From the NCBI RefSeq assembly GCF_029589435.1, contig NZ_JARRAG010000002.1, positions 2,604,001 to 2,668,000 on the forward strand: a stretch of 64,000 nucleotides of DNA, given 5' to 3'. How positions within the stretch are numbered: the first letter of the stretch is position 1; each line of letters begins with the position of its first letter. Shown here one piece after another: positions 9,130 through 17,047 of this stretch. Position numbers and translations under genes: made by a program. The notes under the pieces are model-generated. The model had not been told where the DNA came from. It saw nothing but the letters and a program-made list of their open reading frames with translations, and did no database searches. Origin of the DNA: Paludisphaera mucosa. GTDB taxonomy: Bacteria; Planctomycetota; Planctomycetia; Isosphaerales; Isosphaeraceae.

Positions 9130-10542
9130 TCAGACGTCGTAGTACAGGTTGAACTCGTAGGGGTGGGGGCGGATGCGGAGCGCCTCGATCTCGTAGGTCT
9201 GCTTGTACCAGATCCAGGTGTCGACGACGTCGGGCGTGAAGACGTCGCCGCGGAGCAGGAAGTCGTGGTCGGCGCGGAGGGCTTCGAGCGAGGCGTCGAG
9301 CGACCGCGGGGTCGTCGGGACCTTGGCCAGCTCTTCGGGCTGGAGGTCGTAGATGTCCTTGTCGAGCGGGTCGCCGGGGCGGATCTTGTTCTGCACGCCG
9401 TCGAGGACGGCCATCAGCATGGCGGAGAACAGCAGGTAGGGGTTGGCGGCGGCGTCGGGGCAGCGGTACTCGATGCGACGGCTGCGGGGGCTCGCGCCCG
9501 AGACCGGGATCCGCACGATCGCCGCGCGGTTGCGGCGGCTGTACGAGACCTTGGTGGGTGCCTCGAAACCCTCGACCAGGCGCTTGTAGCTGTTGGTCGT
9601 GGGGTTGGCGAAGGCGCAGAGCGCCCCGGCGTGCTTCAGCAGGCCGCCGATCGCATACAGGCCCAGGTCGCTCATGCCGGCGTAGCCGTGGCCGGAGAGG
9701 AGCGGCTCGTCCTCCTTCCAGAGCGACAGGTGGGTGTGCAGGCCCGAGCCGTTGTCGCCGAACAGGGGCTTGGGCATGAAGGTGGCGGTCTTGCCGCTGC
9801 GGTTGGCCACGTTGCGGATGATGTAGCGGGCCATCATGACCCGGTCGGCGCTCTCCATCAGGTCCTGGGCGTCGAGGTCGATCTCGCACTGGCCGCCGGT
9901 GGCGACCTCGTGGAAATGCGCCGAGGTGCCGATGCCGCATTCGGCCATCCGGCGGGCCATCTCGGAGCGGAGGTTGACCAGGCTGTCGGTCGGCGGGCAG
10001 GGGAAATAGCCCAGCCCGGAGCCGGGCTTGTAGCCCAGGTTGGGGCGCTCGACGCGGCCGCGGTTCCAGGCCCCCTCGACCGAGTCGACGTGGTAGAAGG
10101 CCTCGTTGGAGCGCTGGTCGAAGCGGACGTCGTCGAAGACGAAGAACTCCAGCTCGGGCGCGAGCAGGCAGTAGTCGGCGATCCCGGTGCTCCGCATGTA
10201 CGAGACCGCCTTGCGGGCGATGTTGCGGGGGTCGCGGGTGTAGTCCTGGTGGGTGATCGGGTCGTGGATGTTGCAGATCATGGTCAGCGTGGGCTGGGCC
10301 ATGAAGGGGTCGACCAGGGCGGTCTCGGGCTGCGGGACGACGAGCAGGTCGGCCTCGTTGATGGCCCGCCAGCCGACGACGCTGGAGCCGTCGAAGCCGA
10401 TGCCCTCCTCGAACGTCTCCTCGGTGAGGGCGTCGGCGGGGATGGAGAAATGCTGCCAGACGCCCGGGAAGTCCATGAACCGAAGGTCGACCGTCGTGAC
10501 CTCGCGCTGCCGGATCTGCGCCAGTACTTCTTTGGGGGTCAC
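9130..10542 (-). CDS. glnA: Glutamine synthetase, type I
   Basis: 470 residues, the length of GSI enzymes, which make glutamine from glutamate, ammonia and ATP. Characteristic stretches are FDGSSVVGW (50-58), APELEFFVFDD (128-138), NGSGLHTHLSLW (264-275) and NRAAIVRIP (338-346). Tyr398 in DKDIYDLQPEE matches the adenylylation tyrosine of the GSI-beta group, so activity may be controlled by GlnE-type adenylylation; no glnE or glnB is in view. The start codon is GTG (10540-10542), with a GGAG about ten bases upstream. It is monocistronic. Confidence 0.97.
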   Translation of the reverse strand: MTPKEVLAQIRQREVTTVDLRFMDFPGVWQHFSIPADALTEETFEEGIGFDGSSVVGWRAINEADLLVVPQPETALVDPFMAQPTLTMICNIHDPITHQDYTRDPRNIARKAVSYMRSTGIADYCLLAPELEFFVFDDVRFDQRSNEAFYHVDSVEGAWNRGRVERPNLGYKPGSGLGYFPCPPTDSLVNLRSEMARRMAECGIGTSAHFHEVATGGQCEIDLDAQDLMESADRVMMARYIIRNVANRSGKTATFMPKPLFGDNGSGLHTHLSLWKEDEPLLSGHGYAGMSDLGLYAIGGLLKHAGALCAFANPTTNSYKRLVEGFEAPTKVSYSRRNRAAIVRIPVSGASPRSRRIEYRCPDAAANPYLLFSAMLMAVLDGVQNKIRPGDPLDKDIYDLQPEELAKVPTTPRSLDASLEALRADHDFLLRGDVFTPDVVDTWIWYKQTYEIEALRIRPHPYEFNLYYDV

Positions 10543-10693
10543 CGCGGGCTGCTCCGGGGGTTGGCTCTCGACCCTGTCGCTTCGGATGGAGAGAGCTTAC
10601 CATCGGAACCGAGGGCGGGGCGGATTCGGCGGGCCGGGATCGGGCGATCCCTCCAGCTTACGCGGAACGCCCGGCCCGGTCGAGCACCGCGCC

Positions 10694-11095
10694 ATGGCCC
10701 GAGACCCCCGGCCCGAGCCCCGCTTCGTGCTCCTGGAGCACCGCCGGGACGGGATCCACTGGGACCTGATGCTGGAACGCGACGGGGTCCTCAAGACCTG
10801 GGCGCTCGACGCCCCCCCCTCCCCCGGCGCGGAAGCGACCGCCAGGCCCCTGCCCGACCATCGCGCGGCGTACCTCGACTACGAGGGCCCGATCTCCGGC
10901 GGCCGGGGCTCCGTGCGGCGGGTCGACGGCGGCGTCTACGTGCCGATCGAATGGGCGGACGACCGCGTCCGCGTGCGGCTGGAAGGCCGTCAGCTCGTGG
11001 GCGAGCTTCGCCTGACGAAACGCCCGCGGGCGGCGTCGAACGACCCCGATCCCGAACCCGGCGTCTGGAAGATCTCCCTCGGGAAGGTCGACTGA
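10694..11095 (+). CDS. Stand-alone LigD 3'-phosphoesterase-like (PE) domain protein
   Basis: 133 residues. The sequence FVLLEHRRDGIHWDLMLE followed by GVLKTWAL matches the core of the DNA ligase D phosphoesterase domain (H-x5-H-x-D-L-x-L-E ... G-V-L-x-S-W-A). His16, His22 and Asp24 are the expected metal-binding residues. In LigD this domain trims 3'-phosphates and ribonucleotides at DNA ends during non-homologous end joining. Here it is encoded alone, with no ligase, primase or ku gene nearby. The C-terminus ends in WKISLGKVD. Its last 106 bp overlap the 3' end of the convergent gene. Confidence 0.8.
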   Translation: MARDPRPEPRFVLLEHRRDGIHWDLMLERDGVLKTWALDAPPSPGAEATARPLPDHRAAYLDYEGPISGGRGSVRRVDGGVYVPIEWADDRVRVRLEGRQLVGELRLTKRPRAASNDPDPEPGVWKISLGKVD

Positions 11096-11811
11096 AGGAT
11101 CTTCCGCGAGGGGAGCCGGGGCGTGTAGAAGGCCCCCCGGGTCCGGTCGGAGCGGCCGGCGAGGCGGATCAGGCCGGCGCGGATCTCGACGTCGTCGAGC
11201 CGCACGTCGTCGCGCTTGAGGTTGGGCGTGTAGTGGAGCTGCACCACGGGGTAGCCCTCCACCTTCTGCCATTCCACGTCGACGCCGTAGCTGCGGCCGC
11301 GTTCGATGATCCGGTCCAGCACGCGGTCGGCCGGGACGGGGAGGATGCCCGCGCGGATCTTCTCCAGCGTCAGCTCGACGGTGTTGTCGGCGGGGATCCG
11401 GGGCCGGGCCACCACGGTGATCACCGAGGAGAGCCCCGACCGCTCCAGCCGGAAGGCCAGGATCACCCGGCCGGATTCGAACAGGACGCGAGGCTCGCGG
11501 ACTTCGGGGGGCAACTGGTCGGCGAAGTGCGTCACCAGGTCGTCGGCGAGCCAGGCGTTGACCTCCTGATCGGAGAAGACGGCCTCCCAGGTCGGCTCGC
11601 TGGAGATGTCGTTGCGGAGCTGGAGGCTCTGGGCCACGAAATGTTTGGCCCGGTCTTCGAGCTGGGCCCGAGGGAGGCCCAGGGGGACCATGTCGCGATA
11701 GTAACGAGGCTCGTACGTCAGGCAGAACCATCCCACCACCGGGAGGCTCGCGACCAGGCCGACGAGCGCGAGGACGACCTTCCACCTCTTCGAGAGCGTT
11801 CTTCTCATCAA
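10990..11811 (-). CDS. Hypothetical membrane-anchored protein
   Basis: 273 residues. One N-terminal membrane segment (about residues 11-32, preceded by RRTLSKRWK) would anchor a domain outside the cytoplasm. The rest is soluble, with VFSDQEVNAWLADDLV as the most distinctive stretch, loosely like YpmS/DUF2140-type proteins, but this is not firm. The last 35 residues are encoded antisense to the PE-domain gene and read as low-complexity sequence (Gly/Ser then Arg), so the stop codon may have been lost and the protein extended. Function unknown. Confidence 0.7.
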   Translation of the reverse strand: MMRRTLSKRWKVVLALVGLVASLPVVGWFCLTYEPRYYRDMVPLGLPRAQLEDRAKHFVAQSLQLRNDISSEPTWEAVFSDQEVNAWLADDLVTHFADQLPPEVREPRVLFESGRVILAFRLERSGLSSVITVVARPRIPADNTVELTLEKIRAGILPVPADRVLDRIIERGRSYGVDVEWQKVEGYPVVQLHYTPNLKRDDVRLDDVEIRAGLIRLAGRSDRTRGAFYTPRLPSRKILQSTFPREIFQTPGSGSGSFDAARGRFVRRSSPTS

Positions 11812-12282
11812 ACACCCATCGGATTTCGGAGCGACGGAGTGATGGGAAACGACCCGCCCGCGGTCGAAGTGATCGGGACGCCGATGGAGAGGGTCGAGAC
11901 GAGGGACGCGCGGTCGTACACCTGCGCAGGATACGCACCACCTGAAAATCGGTCAATCCAAAGTTCAACCTGGGCCAAACCCGCAAACCTTACGCCGTCG
12001 TCATCGCTTTCCCCATGACCGTTCGCGGGGATGTCGAGGGTGGGTTCCTTCGCGGCGAACCATGGAACCCAATGCGGACCCAAGTACCAGTCTTATAGAT
12101 AATTACGACAAAAAGGCACTGGCTTCGGTCGTCGTTTTCGCTCGCGTTTTTCGGCGTCTCGGTGGGGCGGCTTGTCGGATGTCCGTGGAAAAGGAGGCCT
12201 GATGGCGCTCACATCCAGGATATAGGATGGCACACGTTCGACGACTTGCGAACGCGGGAGGCCCTTTTGTGAGGATCCGGCC
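11812..12282. other. Intergenic region upstream of the cupin gene
   Basis: 471 bp. It is AT-richer around 11935-12120, which fits promoters for the minus-strand membrane protein and for the cupin. A seven-codon ORF preceded by AAAGGAGG lies at 12202-12225 (see separate entry). An inverted repeat CGTTCG-N8-CGAACG lies at 12235-12254. No longer gene is supported. Confidence 0.45.
12202..12225 (+). CDS. Possible seven-residue leader ORF
   Basis: ATG-GCG-CTC-ACA-TCC-AGG-ATA-TAG encodes MALTSRI. It is preceded by AAAGGAGG ending four bases before the ATG, a better ribosome site than most annotated genes here have. It ends 57 bp before the cupin gene. It may be a leader peptide or a chance SD-ATG pair; there is no obvious terminator/antiterminator pairing after it. 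Confidence 0.2.
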   Translation: MALTSRI

Positions 12283-12612
12283 ATGGAAAACCTCTTCTCA
12301 CCCCTTCCGGGCGACCTCGCGGGCGAGTTCTTCGAGCCGCTCGCGGGGACGAGGCGGACTCGGGTCGAGCGGATCGTCTCGCGGGGGCATGCCTCGCCCG
12401 AGGGGTTCTGGTACGACCAGGACGAGCACGAGTTCGTCGTCGTGCTCCGCGGTGCGGCGAGGCTTCGATTCGAGGGCCCGGAGGAGGTGGTCGCGATGGG
12501 GCCGGGCGACCACCTGACGATCGCCGCGCACCGTCGTCACCGGGTCGACTGGACGACGCCCGACGAGCCCACGGTCTGGCTGGCGGTCTTCTTCGCCGAC
12601 GAGCCGGCGTGA
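12283..12612 (+). CDS. Small cupin-domain protein
   Basis: 109 residues forming a single cupin barrel. EHEFVVVLRGAARLRFEG corresponds to cupin motif 1 and GPGDHLTIAAHRRHRVDW to motif 2, with His and Glu residues that could bind a metal. Small cupins of this kind often follow the layout of RmlC-like or ectoine synthase-like barrels, but no reaction can be assigned. GAGG lies eight bases before the ATG at 12283. It is flanked downstream by a perfect hairpin. Confidence 0.85.
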   Translation: MENLFSPLPGDLAGEFFEPLAGTRRTRVERIVSRGHASPEGFWYDQDEHEFVVVLRGAARLRFEGPEEVVAMGPGDHLTIAAHRRHRVDWTTPDEPTVWLAVFFADEPA

Positions 12613-12638
12613 ACGATGCCGGCCGGCTTCGAAACGCG

Positions 12639-12675
12639 ACGACCCCGCCGACGCGAGGTGCGTCGGCGGGGTCGT
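12639..12675. terminator. Perfect 16-bp hairpin between convergent genes
   Basis: Arm 12639-12654 is the exact reverse complement of 12660-12675, with a five-base loop GAGGT. It sits between the stop of the cupin gene (12612) and the stop of the minus-strand Cys-rich gene (12719) and so can end both transcripts. No T-tract follows on either strand. Confidence 0.75.
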
Positions 12676-12718
12676 GGATTGAATCGGGTCACGATTCAGT
12701 CGCGGTTCGTGACTTGCG

Positions 12719-13363
12719 TCACTCGCCGGCCGGGGTCGGCAGGAGCAGGCCGCCGGTCTTGACTTCGGGGGCCGGGGGAGCCTCTTCGCCGGTCAGCGAA
12801 GGGGTGATCTCGGCCGGGACCGAAGCGACGGTCGCGGCGGGCTTGCTGTTGTAGGCGTGCTGGCCGACGCCGTAGATCGGGGCCGGAGCCGGGGCGTAGC
12901 CCTGGCCCGTGGCGGCCGGGGCGTAGCCCTGGCCCGAAGGAGCCGGGGCGGCGTAGCCCTGGCCGGAAGGAGCGACCTGCGAGGTCGGGTAGACGGTCTC
13001 GGCGACCGGGCCGCAGCCTTCGCCGCAACCACCGCCGCAGCCGCCCTTATGGCCCCACAGCCGCTTCTTCTTCAGGACCCACTCGTAGGTCACGGGGGGG
13101 TGAAGAAGGCCCTTCAGCTTGCAGTGCAGGCCGTCGAGCTTGCCACCGAGGTGGCCGAAGAGGTCGCACTTCTTCTTGGTGGCGCACCCGTCGTCGCAGC
13201 CGGCGGTGGGCAGGTAAGAGCCCTGGGCGCTGGCGACCGGTCCGCCCTGGGGCGAGGCCAGGCCGCACGTCGCACAGCCGCCGTCAAACACGCCCGCCAT
13301 GCTCACGCTGCAGAACCCAAGAGCGACAGCAAGGCTGAGGCTCAGCGTCAAGGTCTTCAACAT
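12719..13363 (-). CDS. Secreted Cys- and Gly-rich hypothetical protein with GQGYA repeats
   Basis: 214 residues from ATG 13363, chosen because AGGAGA lies ten bases upstream and the protein then begins with a clean signal peptide (MLKTLTLSLSLAVALGFCSVS, cleaved near AG at 23-24). The mature part has Cys pairs: CATC near 30, CDDGC near 56, and CGGGCGEGC in a Gly-rich stretch near 109-117. Then come three copies of a GQGYA(A/P)-type repeat at about 132-160 and a Pro-rich tail. The Cys/His-containing motifs suggest disulfides or metal binding outside the cytoplasm. No known family is recognised; similar short secreted proteins are common in planctomycetes. Confidence 0.75.
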   Translation of the reverse strand: MLKTLTLSLSLAVALGFCSVSMAGVFDGGCATCGLASPQGGPVASAQGSYLPTAGCDDGCATKKKCDLFGHLGGKLDGLHCKLKGLLHPPVTYEWVLKKKRLWGHKGGCGGGCGEGCGPVAETVYPTSQVAPSGQGYAAPAPSGQGYAPAATGQGYAPAPAPIYGVGQHAYNSKPAATVASVPAEITPSLTGEEAPPAPEVKTGGLLLPTPAGE

Positions 13364-13364
13364 G

Positions 13365-13378
13365 GGAGAATGCTCTCC
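13365..13378 (-). promoter_or_regulatory. Small hairpin covering the ribosome site of the Cys-rich gene
   Basis: In the mRNA the Shine-Dalgarno sequence lies in GGAGA-GCAT-TCTCC, directly before C-ATG. The five-base arms pair perfectly around a four-base loop, so the ribosome site could be masked. A stem this short may be chance. Confidence 0.3.
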
Positions 13379-13898
13379 TTGAGTAACATCCATACGAGGG
13401 CCGCGATACCGGCCGGCCGTTTCGCTCGACCCCGTCTGATTTCGATCGTCCATTGGCATCGACCACGCGGTCGAAGTCTTCCCGGGACTCGGGACCTTTC
13501 GGCCCCCCCGCGAATCGACGCCACCAGGTTCGGTGCTCCCGTCCGTCTCCGCCTGAGGAGTCTTGTGTTCCCCTCGGCGACACCCATTGTATCGTCAACC
13601 CGGGCCGCCCCCTTGAACCCGCTTCACCTTTTGCACCAAGGCTTTACGTCGACAATCATGCGGGTCGTCGGGGTCGGCTAAAATGGGCGAAGTGCACAAG
13701 ATCGACCGAGGGCGCATCCCCGATAATCCCACTCTTCGCCGCCCCAAAGACCCCCCGATCCGGGGACTCCGCCGAGGCGTCAGGCCTCCGCGCGCCGGCA
13801 ACCCTTCGCCCACCGGCGAGGTCTTCCGGCGCGGGCGTGTAACCCTTGCACGCGCGGGGGCGTGGCCGGGGACTGAAAGGGTTCTCGATGGGCGTCTT
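13379..13898. other. Intergenic region without recognised features
   Basis: About 520 bp upstream of the Cys-rich gene and downstream of the GT39 gene, both on the minus strand. It presumably holds the promoter for the Cys-rich gene. A 7-bp inverted repeat (CTGAAAG/CTTTCAG, 13873-13902) overlaps the GT39 stop codon; nothing else stands out. Confidence 0.4.
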
Positions 13899-15704
13899 TC
13901 AGCGGACGGAGCGGTCCGGGGACGCCGCGCCGGTCTGGATCGGGCGGGGGTCGAGCCGGAGGAGGACCAGACCGTTCCGCAACGGGGCTTCTTCCTGGAG
14001 GACCGGCGTGGCGACGCCCGCGAGGTCGGGGCCGAGGGCGCGATAGACCTTCTCGCGGAGGATCAGATAGCCGCCCGCCTGGGCGTCGTCCCTCAGCCAG
14101 TCGGCCAGGACGTGTTTCGCGCGGGCCACCAGGCCGAAGGGAGTGAGATCCTGGCGGTCCGCGCCGTTCCACTGGTCGAAGGCGTCGTTGTAGCGGGACT
14201 CGCTGCCGGGGACCGCCGCGAGCCGACGGCTCCTCAGGTAGAACCAGAGCCCTTCGTCCAGCTCATGATAGAAGGAGAGCGTCTCCACCCCCGCCGGCAC
14301 AGCCCGGTCGATGGCCTTGGCGACACGACGATGGCCGCGCGTCGCGTTGCCCGCCGGGCCCACGATCCCGTAGCCGACCACGACCGCAAAGGCCGTCGCC
14401 GCCAATGCCGGCGCGAGGGCTCCAGCCCCCCATCCCCGGCGTCCTCCCGCGAAACCGAGCACGCCAGCCCCGAACGCCGCACAGGCCATCACGCCGCACC
14501 AAACCGGTTGCGACGCGCCCAGTCCGCGGCCGGCCATCGAGAGTGCGACCGCCCCCAGGACCGACCAGAGCCCCCATTGGAGGAGGATCAGCACGCGCGC
14601 CGCCCGACTCCTGTCGCCCTCGCGAGCCCGGCGTTCGAGCCGGAGCCAGGCCGACGCCGCCAGCAGCGCGAATCCCGGCAGGCACGGGACGTAATAGTTG
14701 GGCTTGGCCACCGCCCAGAGGCTGAAGAGGACCGCCACGCCGACCGACCACGACCAGGGGAGCCAGACCCAGGCGTCGGCCGCATCCCGATCGCGACGGA
14801 AAGGGAGCAAGACGCCCGACGCCCCGGCGACGACCCACGGCAGCACCAGCACCGGCCACTGCAAGAGGAAGGCGGCCCGCTCACGATGCACGATCGCCAG
14901 CGCGCCCGTCTTCTGCCCCATCTCGGCGGCCCACACCCCCGCCGCATTGGGGTCGGCGAGCCACACCGGCAGCGGCCAGCTCAGGGCTAACGCGGCGAAT
15001 GCGATCAATCCCCAGGGGTCGACCGCCAACCGCGCGAGCGGTCCCCCGACTCGCCCGGACCAGGCCCAGGGGCCGACGGCCGCCGCGACGATCGCCAGCA
15101 CCACCGGCCCCTTGCAGAGGAAGCCGAGCCCGAGCGCGACGTGGAAGACGAACGCCCAGCGCCGGAACCCGCCCGGTTTTCGTTTCGGACCTGAGCTTGC
15201 CTCTTCAATATGTCGGACTGTCGCATACAGGGCGAGCGTCGTGCAGAAGGCGAGCGGGACGTCCTGCCCGGCCTGCCGCGCCTCGGCGATGAACAAGGGG
15301 GTCGTGCAGAGGATGATCGCGGCGGTGAGCCCGAGCGGGCGGCCGCCGAATCGCAGACCGAGCAGGTAGGTGAGAACGACCGTCCCGAGCGCCGCGAACG
15401 CTCCCGGCAGGCGGATGATCGTCTCGTCGCAGCGACCGACGACCGCGGCCAGCGCGGCGGTCGACCATCGCGGCAGGGGCGGCTTCTCCAGCCGGGGACG
15501 GCCCTGGATCCGCGCCACCAGCCAGTGGTCGTTCTCGACGGTGTCGAGCACCTCGGCCGCCAGCCGCTGCTCGCGCTTGCCCCAGAGTTCCAGCGAGCCC
15601 AGGCAACCCAGGAAGATCACGCCGGCCAGGGCCGCCACGACCGCCTCGACGCCCCAGACGCGCCGGCTCGCCGGGGCGATCGTCATTGCTACCGGAGCCG
15701 ACAT
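13899..15704 (-). CDS. GT39/ArnT-like integral membrane glycosyltransferase
   Basis: 601 residues with about eleven to twelve membrane segments. The first extracytoplasmic loop reads LWGKREQRLAAEVLDTVEN and then GRPRLEKPPLPRW. This is the ArnT/PMT-type layout (acidic loop motif, then K-P-P-L), and EARQAGQD further on matches the usual EAR motif. The common D-E pair of the first loop is replaced by K-R-E, so the catalytic acid may be the Glu or Asp further along. These enzymes move a sugar from polyprenyl phosphate to lipid A, protein or glycan. A hydrophilic C-terminal domain of about 130 residues follows. The gene is monocistronic. Confidence 0.82.
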   Translation of the reverse strand: MSAPVAMTIAPASRRVWGVEAVVAALAGVIFLGCLGSLELWGKREQRLAAEVLDTVENDHWLVARIQGRPRLEKPPLPRWSTAALAAVVGRCDETIIRLPGAFAALGTVVLTYLLGLRFGGRPLGLTAAIILCTTPLFIAEARQAGQDVPLAFCTTLALYATVRHIEEASSGPKRKPGGFRRWAFVFHVALGLGFLCKGPVVLAIVAAAVGPWAWSGRVGGPLARLAVDPWGLIAFAALALSWPLPVWLADPNAAGVWAAEMGQKTGALAIVHRERAAFLLQWPVLVLPWVVAGASGVLLPFRRDRDAADAWVWLPWSWSVGVAVLFSLWAVAKPNYYVPCLPGFALLAASAWLRLERRAREGDRSRAARVLILLQWGLWSVLGAVALSMAGRGLGASQPVWCGVMACAAFGAGVLGFAGGRRGWGAGALAPALAATAFAVVVGYGIVGPAGNATRGHRRVAKAIDRAVPAGVETLSFYHELDEGLWFYLRSRRLAAVPGSESRYNDAFDQWNGADRQDLTPFGLVARAKHVLADWLRDDAQAGGYLILREKVYRALGPDLAGVATPVLQEEAPLRNGLVLLRLDPRPIQTGAASPDRSVR

Positions 15705-15826
15705 CCGTTCGCCTCCCCGTATCGAGCCGCGCCCTCATGGGCGGCCCGATCCCGGCGGCAGGCTAGCGGAAAGGCCCAAAACGGGCAATTGGAGACGGCC
15801 CGGGACGGAGGATTCCGCCGGTCGGC

Positions 15827-16378
15827 TCAGGACTCGACTTCGAGCACGAAATACATGCTCAGCGTCGGCTGCGGGCTGGTCCGGGAGTACATCAACCCGA
15901 GATAGAGCCCGGGGCCGATGCGGCGGATCTCGTCGCGGTTCTTCGCGTAGACGCGCGACGTCTTGGCGTAGTCCAGGATGAGCGACGGGTTGCCGTCGAG
16001 CCAGCTTTCGGCCTGGTAGAGCTGGCCGCGGATCGTGGAGACCCCGAAGAAGCGGTTCACGGCCGTCGCGCCCGTAGGATCGACGATCTTCCCCTGCCAG
16101 ATCGCGCGGGCGCCGACCGACATCGCGGCGTTGCGCCGGGTGCCGGGCGCGGGCAGGACCGTCCCGCGGACGCGTCCGGCCGGCAGGGCGACGGCCGTCC
16201 CCTGGCGGTAGACGGCCTGCAGTTCGGACTCGCTCATGTCACGAAGGCTGGCGACGCCCAGCGGGCCGGCGGGGGCCTGCGCGCGGGCCTCGCCGTTCAC
16301 GCGGCCCGAGGAGAACCCGGCGAGCAGCATCCCGAACGCGGAGAGGAGGATCCGGACCGACCGGCGGATCGTGGTCAT
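15827..16378 (-). CDS. Secreted hypothetical protein (planctomycete family)
   Basis: 183 residues. An N-terminal signal peptide or anchor (about 5-25) is followed by a domain with VRGTVLPAPGTRRNAAMS, IWQGKIVDPTGATAVNRFFG, ESWLDGNPSLILDY and GPGLYLGLMY. This pattern recurs in planctomycete hypothetical proteins of similar length, as far as I recall. No catalytic motif is evident. It starts 123 bp downstream of the GT39 gene's start region on the same strand, so the two are separate units or a loose pair. Function unknown. Confidence 0.72.
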   Translation of the reverse strand: MTTIRRSVRILLSAFGMLLAGFSSGRVNGEARAQAPAGPLGVASLRDMSESELQAVYRQGTAVALPAGRVRGTVLPAPGTRRNAAMSVGARAIWQGKIVDPTGATAVNRFFGVSTIRGQLYQAESWLDGNPSLILDYAKTSRVYAKNRDEIRRIGPGLYLGLMYSRTSPQPTLSMYFVLEVES

Positions 16379-17047
16379 GGAGGGTCTCGCGAGGACGCGA
16401 AGGGGCGAAGTCGACGCGGACGGCGCCGGCTTCGAGGCTCATCGGCGCCCGGACGATCGCGGCTTGAGACGCCCGCGGACGATCGCCCCCCGCCCGCGCC
16501 GGCGACGCCGCTTGCAGGGAAGGCGCGAAAGAGTCGGGCCGCACTCGGCTCCGAAGACGCTGAGACATTGGAGGGCGGGCAGTCGGGTTGACAGCCTCGG
16601 CCCCTCGCGGTTAAATCGCCCCGCTGGACTGGAGCCTGGGGCCGGAATCCGACCCTCGACGGCACGCGGCGGAGACCGGACGTCGGGCCGCGGGATTCCC
16701 GGAGATGGAGCGAATATCAGGATTCTGAAGAGATTTCAATAGAGAATCTCTCCCGAGGATCCGAGACGATCTTCAGGCGTACCAAGGATGGTGACCGTTG
16801 CGGGGAGACCCGGTTTCAAGGATGGGCCGGTCCCCGCAACCATTCGGATCGACGCTTGGCGCGATCCGCCCTTCCTCCGCCGCGCCCGCCGATCGGAGCG
16901 AGACGGCCGTCGGCGACGGATGATGGAATCGGCCCGCGGCTCGACCCCGCGGCCCTGGCCCGCCAATTCAAGGATGAACGGCCTTATCGGCCTCCCCGCG
17001 CCCGCGGGGACGGCGGGGGTCGAGCAGGTTCGAGGAAGGGACCGTCT
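16379..17047. other. Long upstream region of the dlt-like cluster
   Basis: 669 bp between the secreted hypothetical protein (minus) and the MBOAT gene (plus). The only structure seen is a 7-bp inverted repeat AGAGATT-N9-AATCTCT at 16729-16751, in a locally AT-richer patch. No ORF with a ribosome site or known domain was found. It may hold a long 5' leader of the cluster. Confidence 0.4.

Noticed and set aside
12235-12254. CGTTCG-N8-CGAACG as a LexA (SOS) box
   Set aside because: The half-sites are in the opposite order to the known CGAAC-N4-GTTCG box and the spacing is wrong. The downstream cupin is not an SOS-type gene.
13873-13902. Inverted repeat CTGAAAG/CTTTCAG as the GT39 terminator
   Set aside because: It overlaps the stop codon, has a 16-base loop and only seven pairs; too weak to call.
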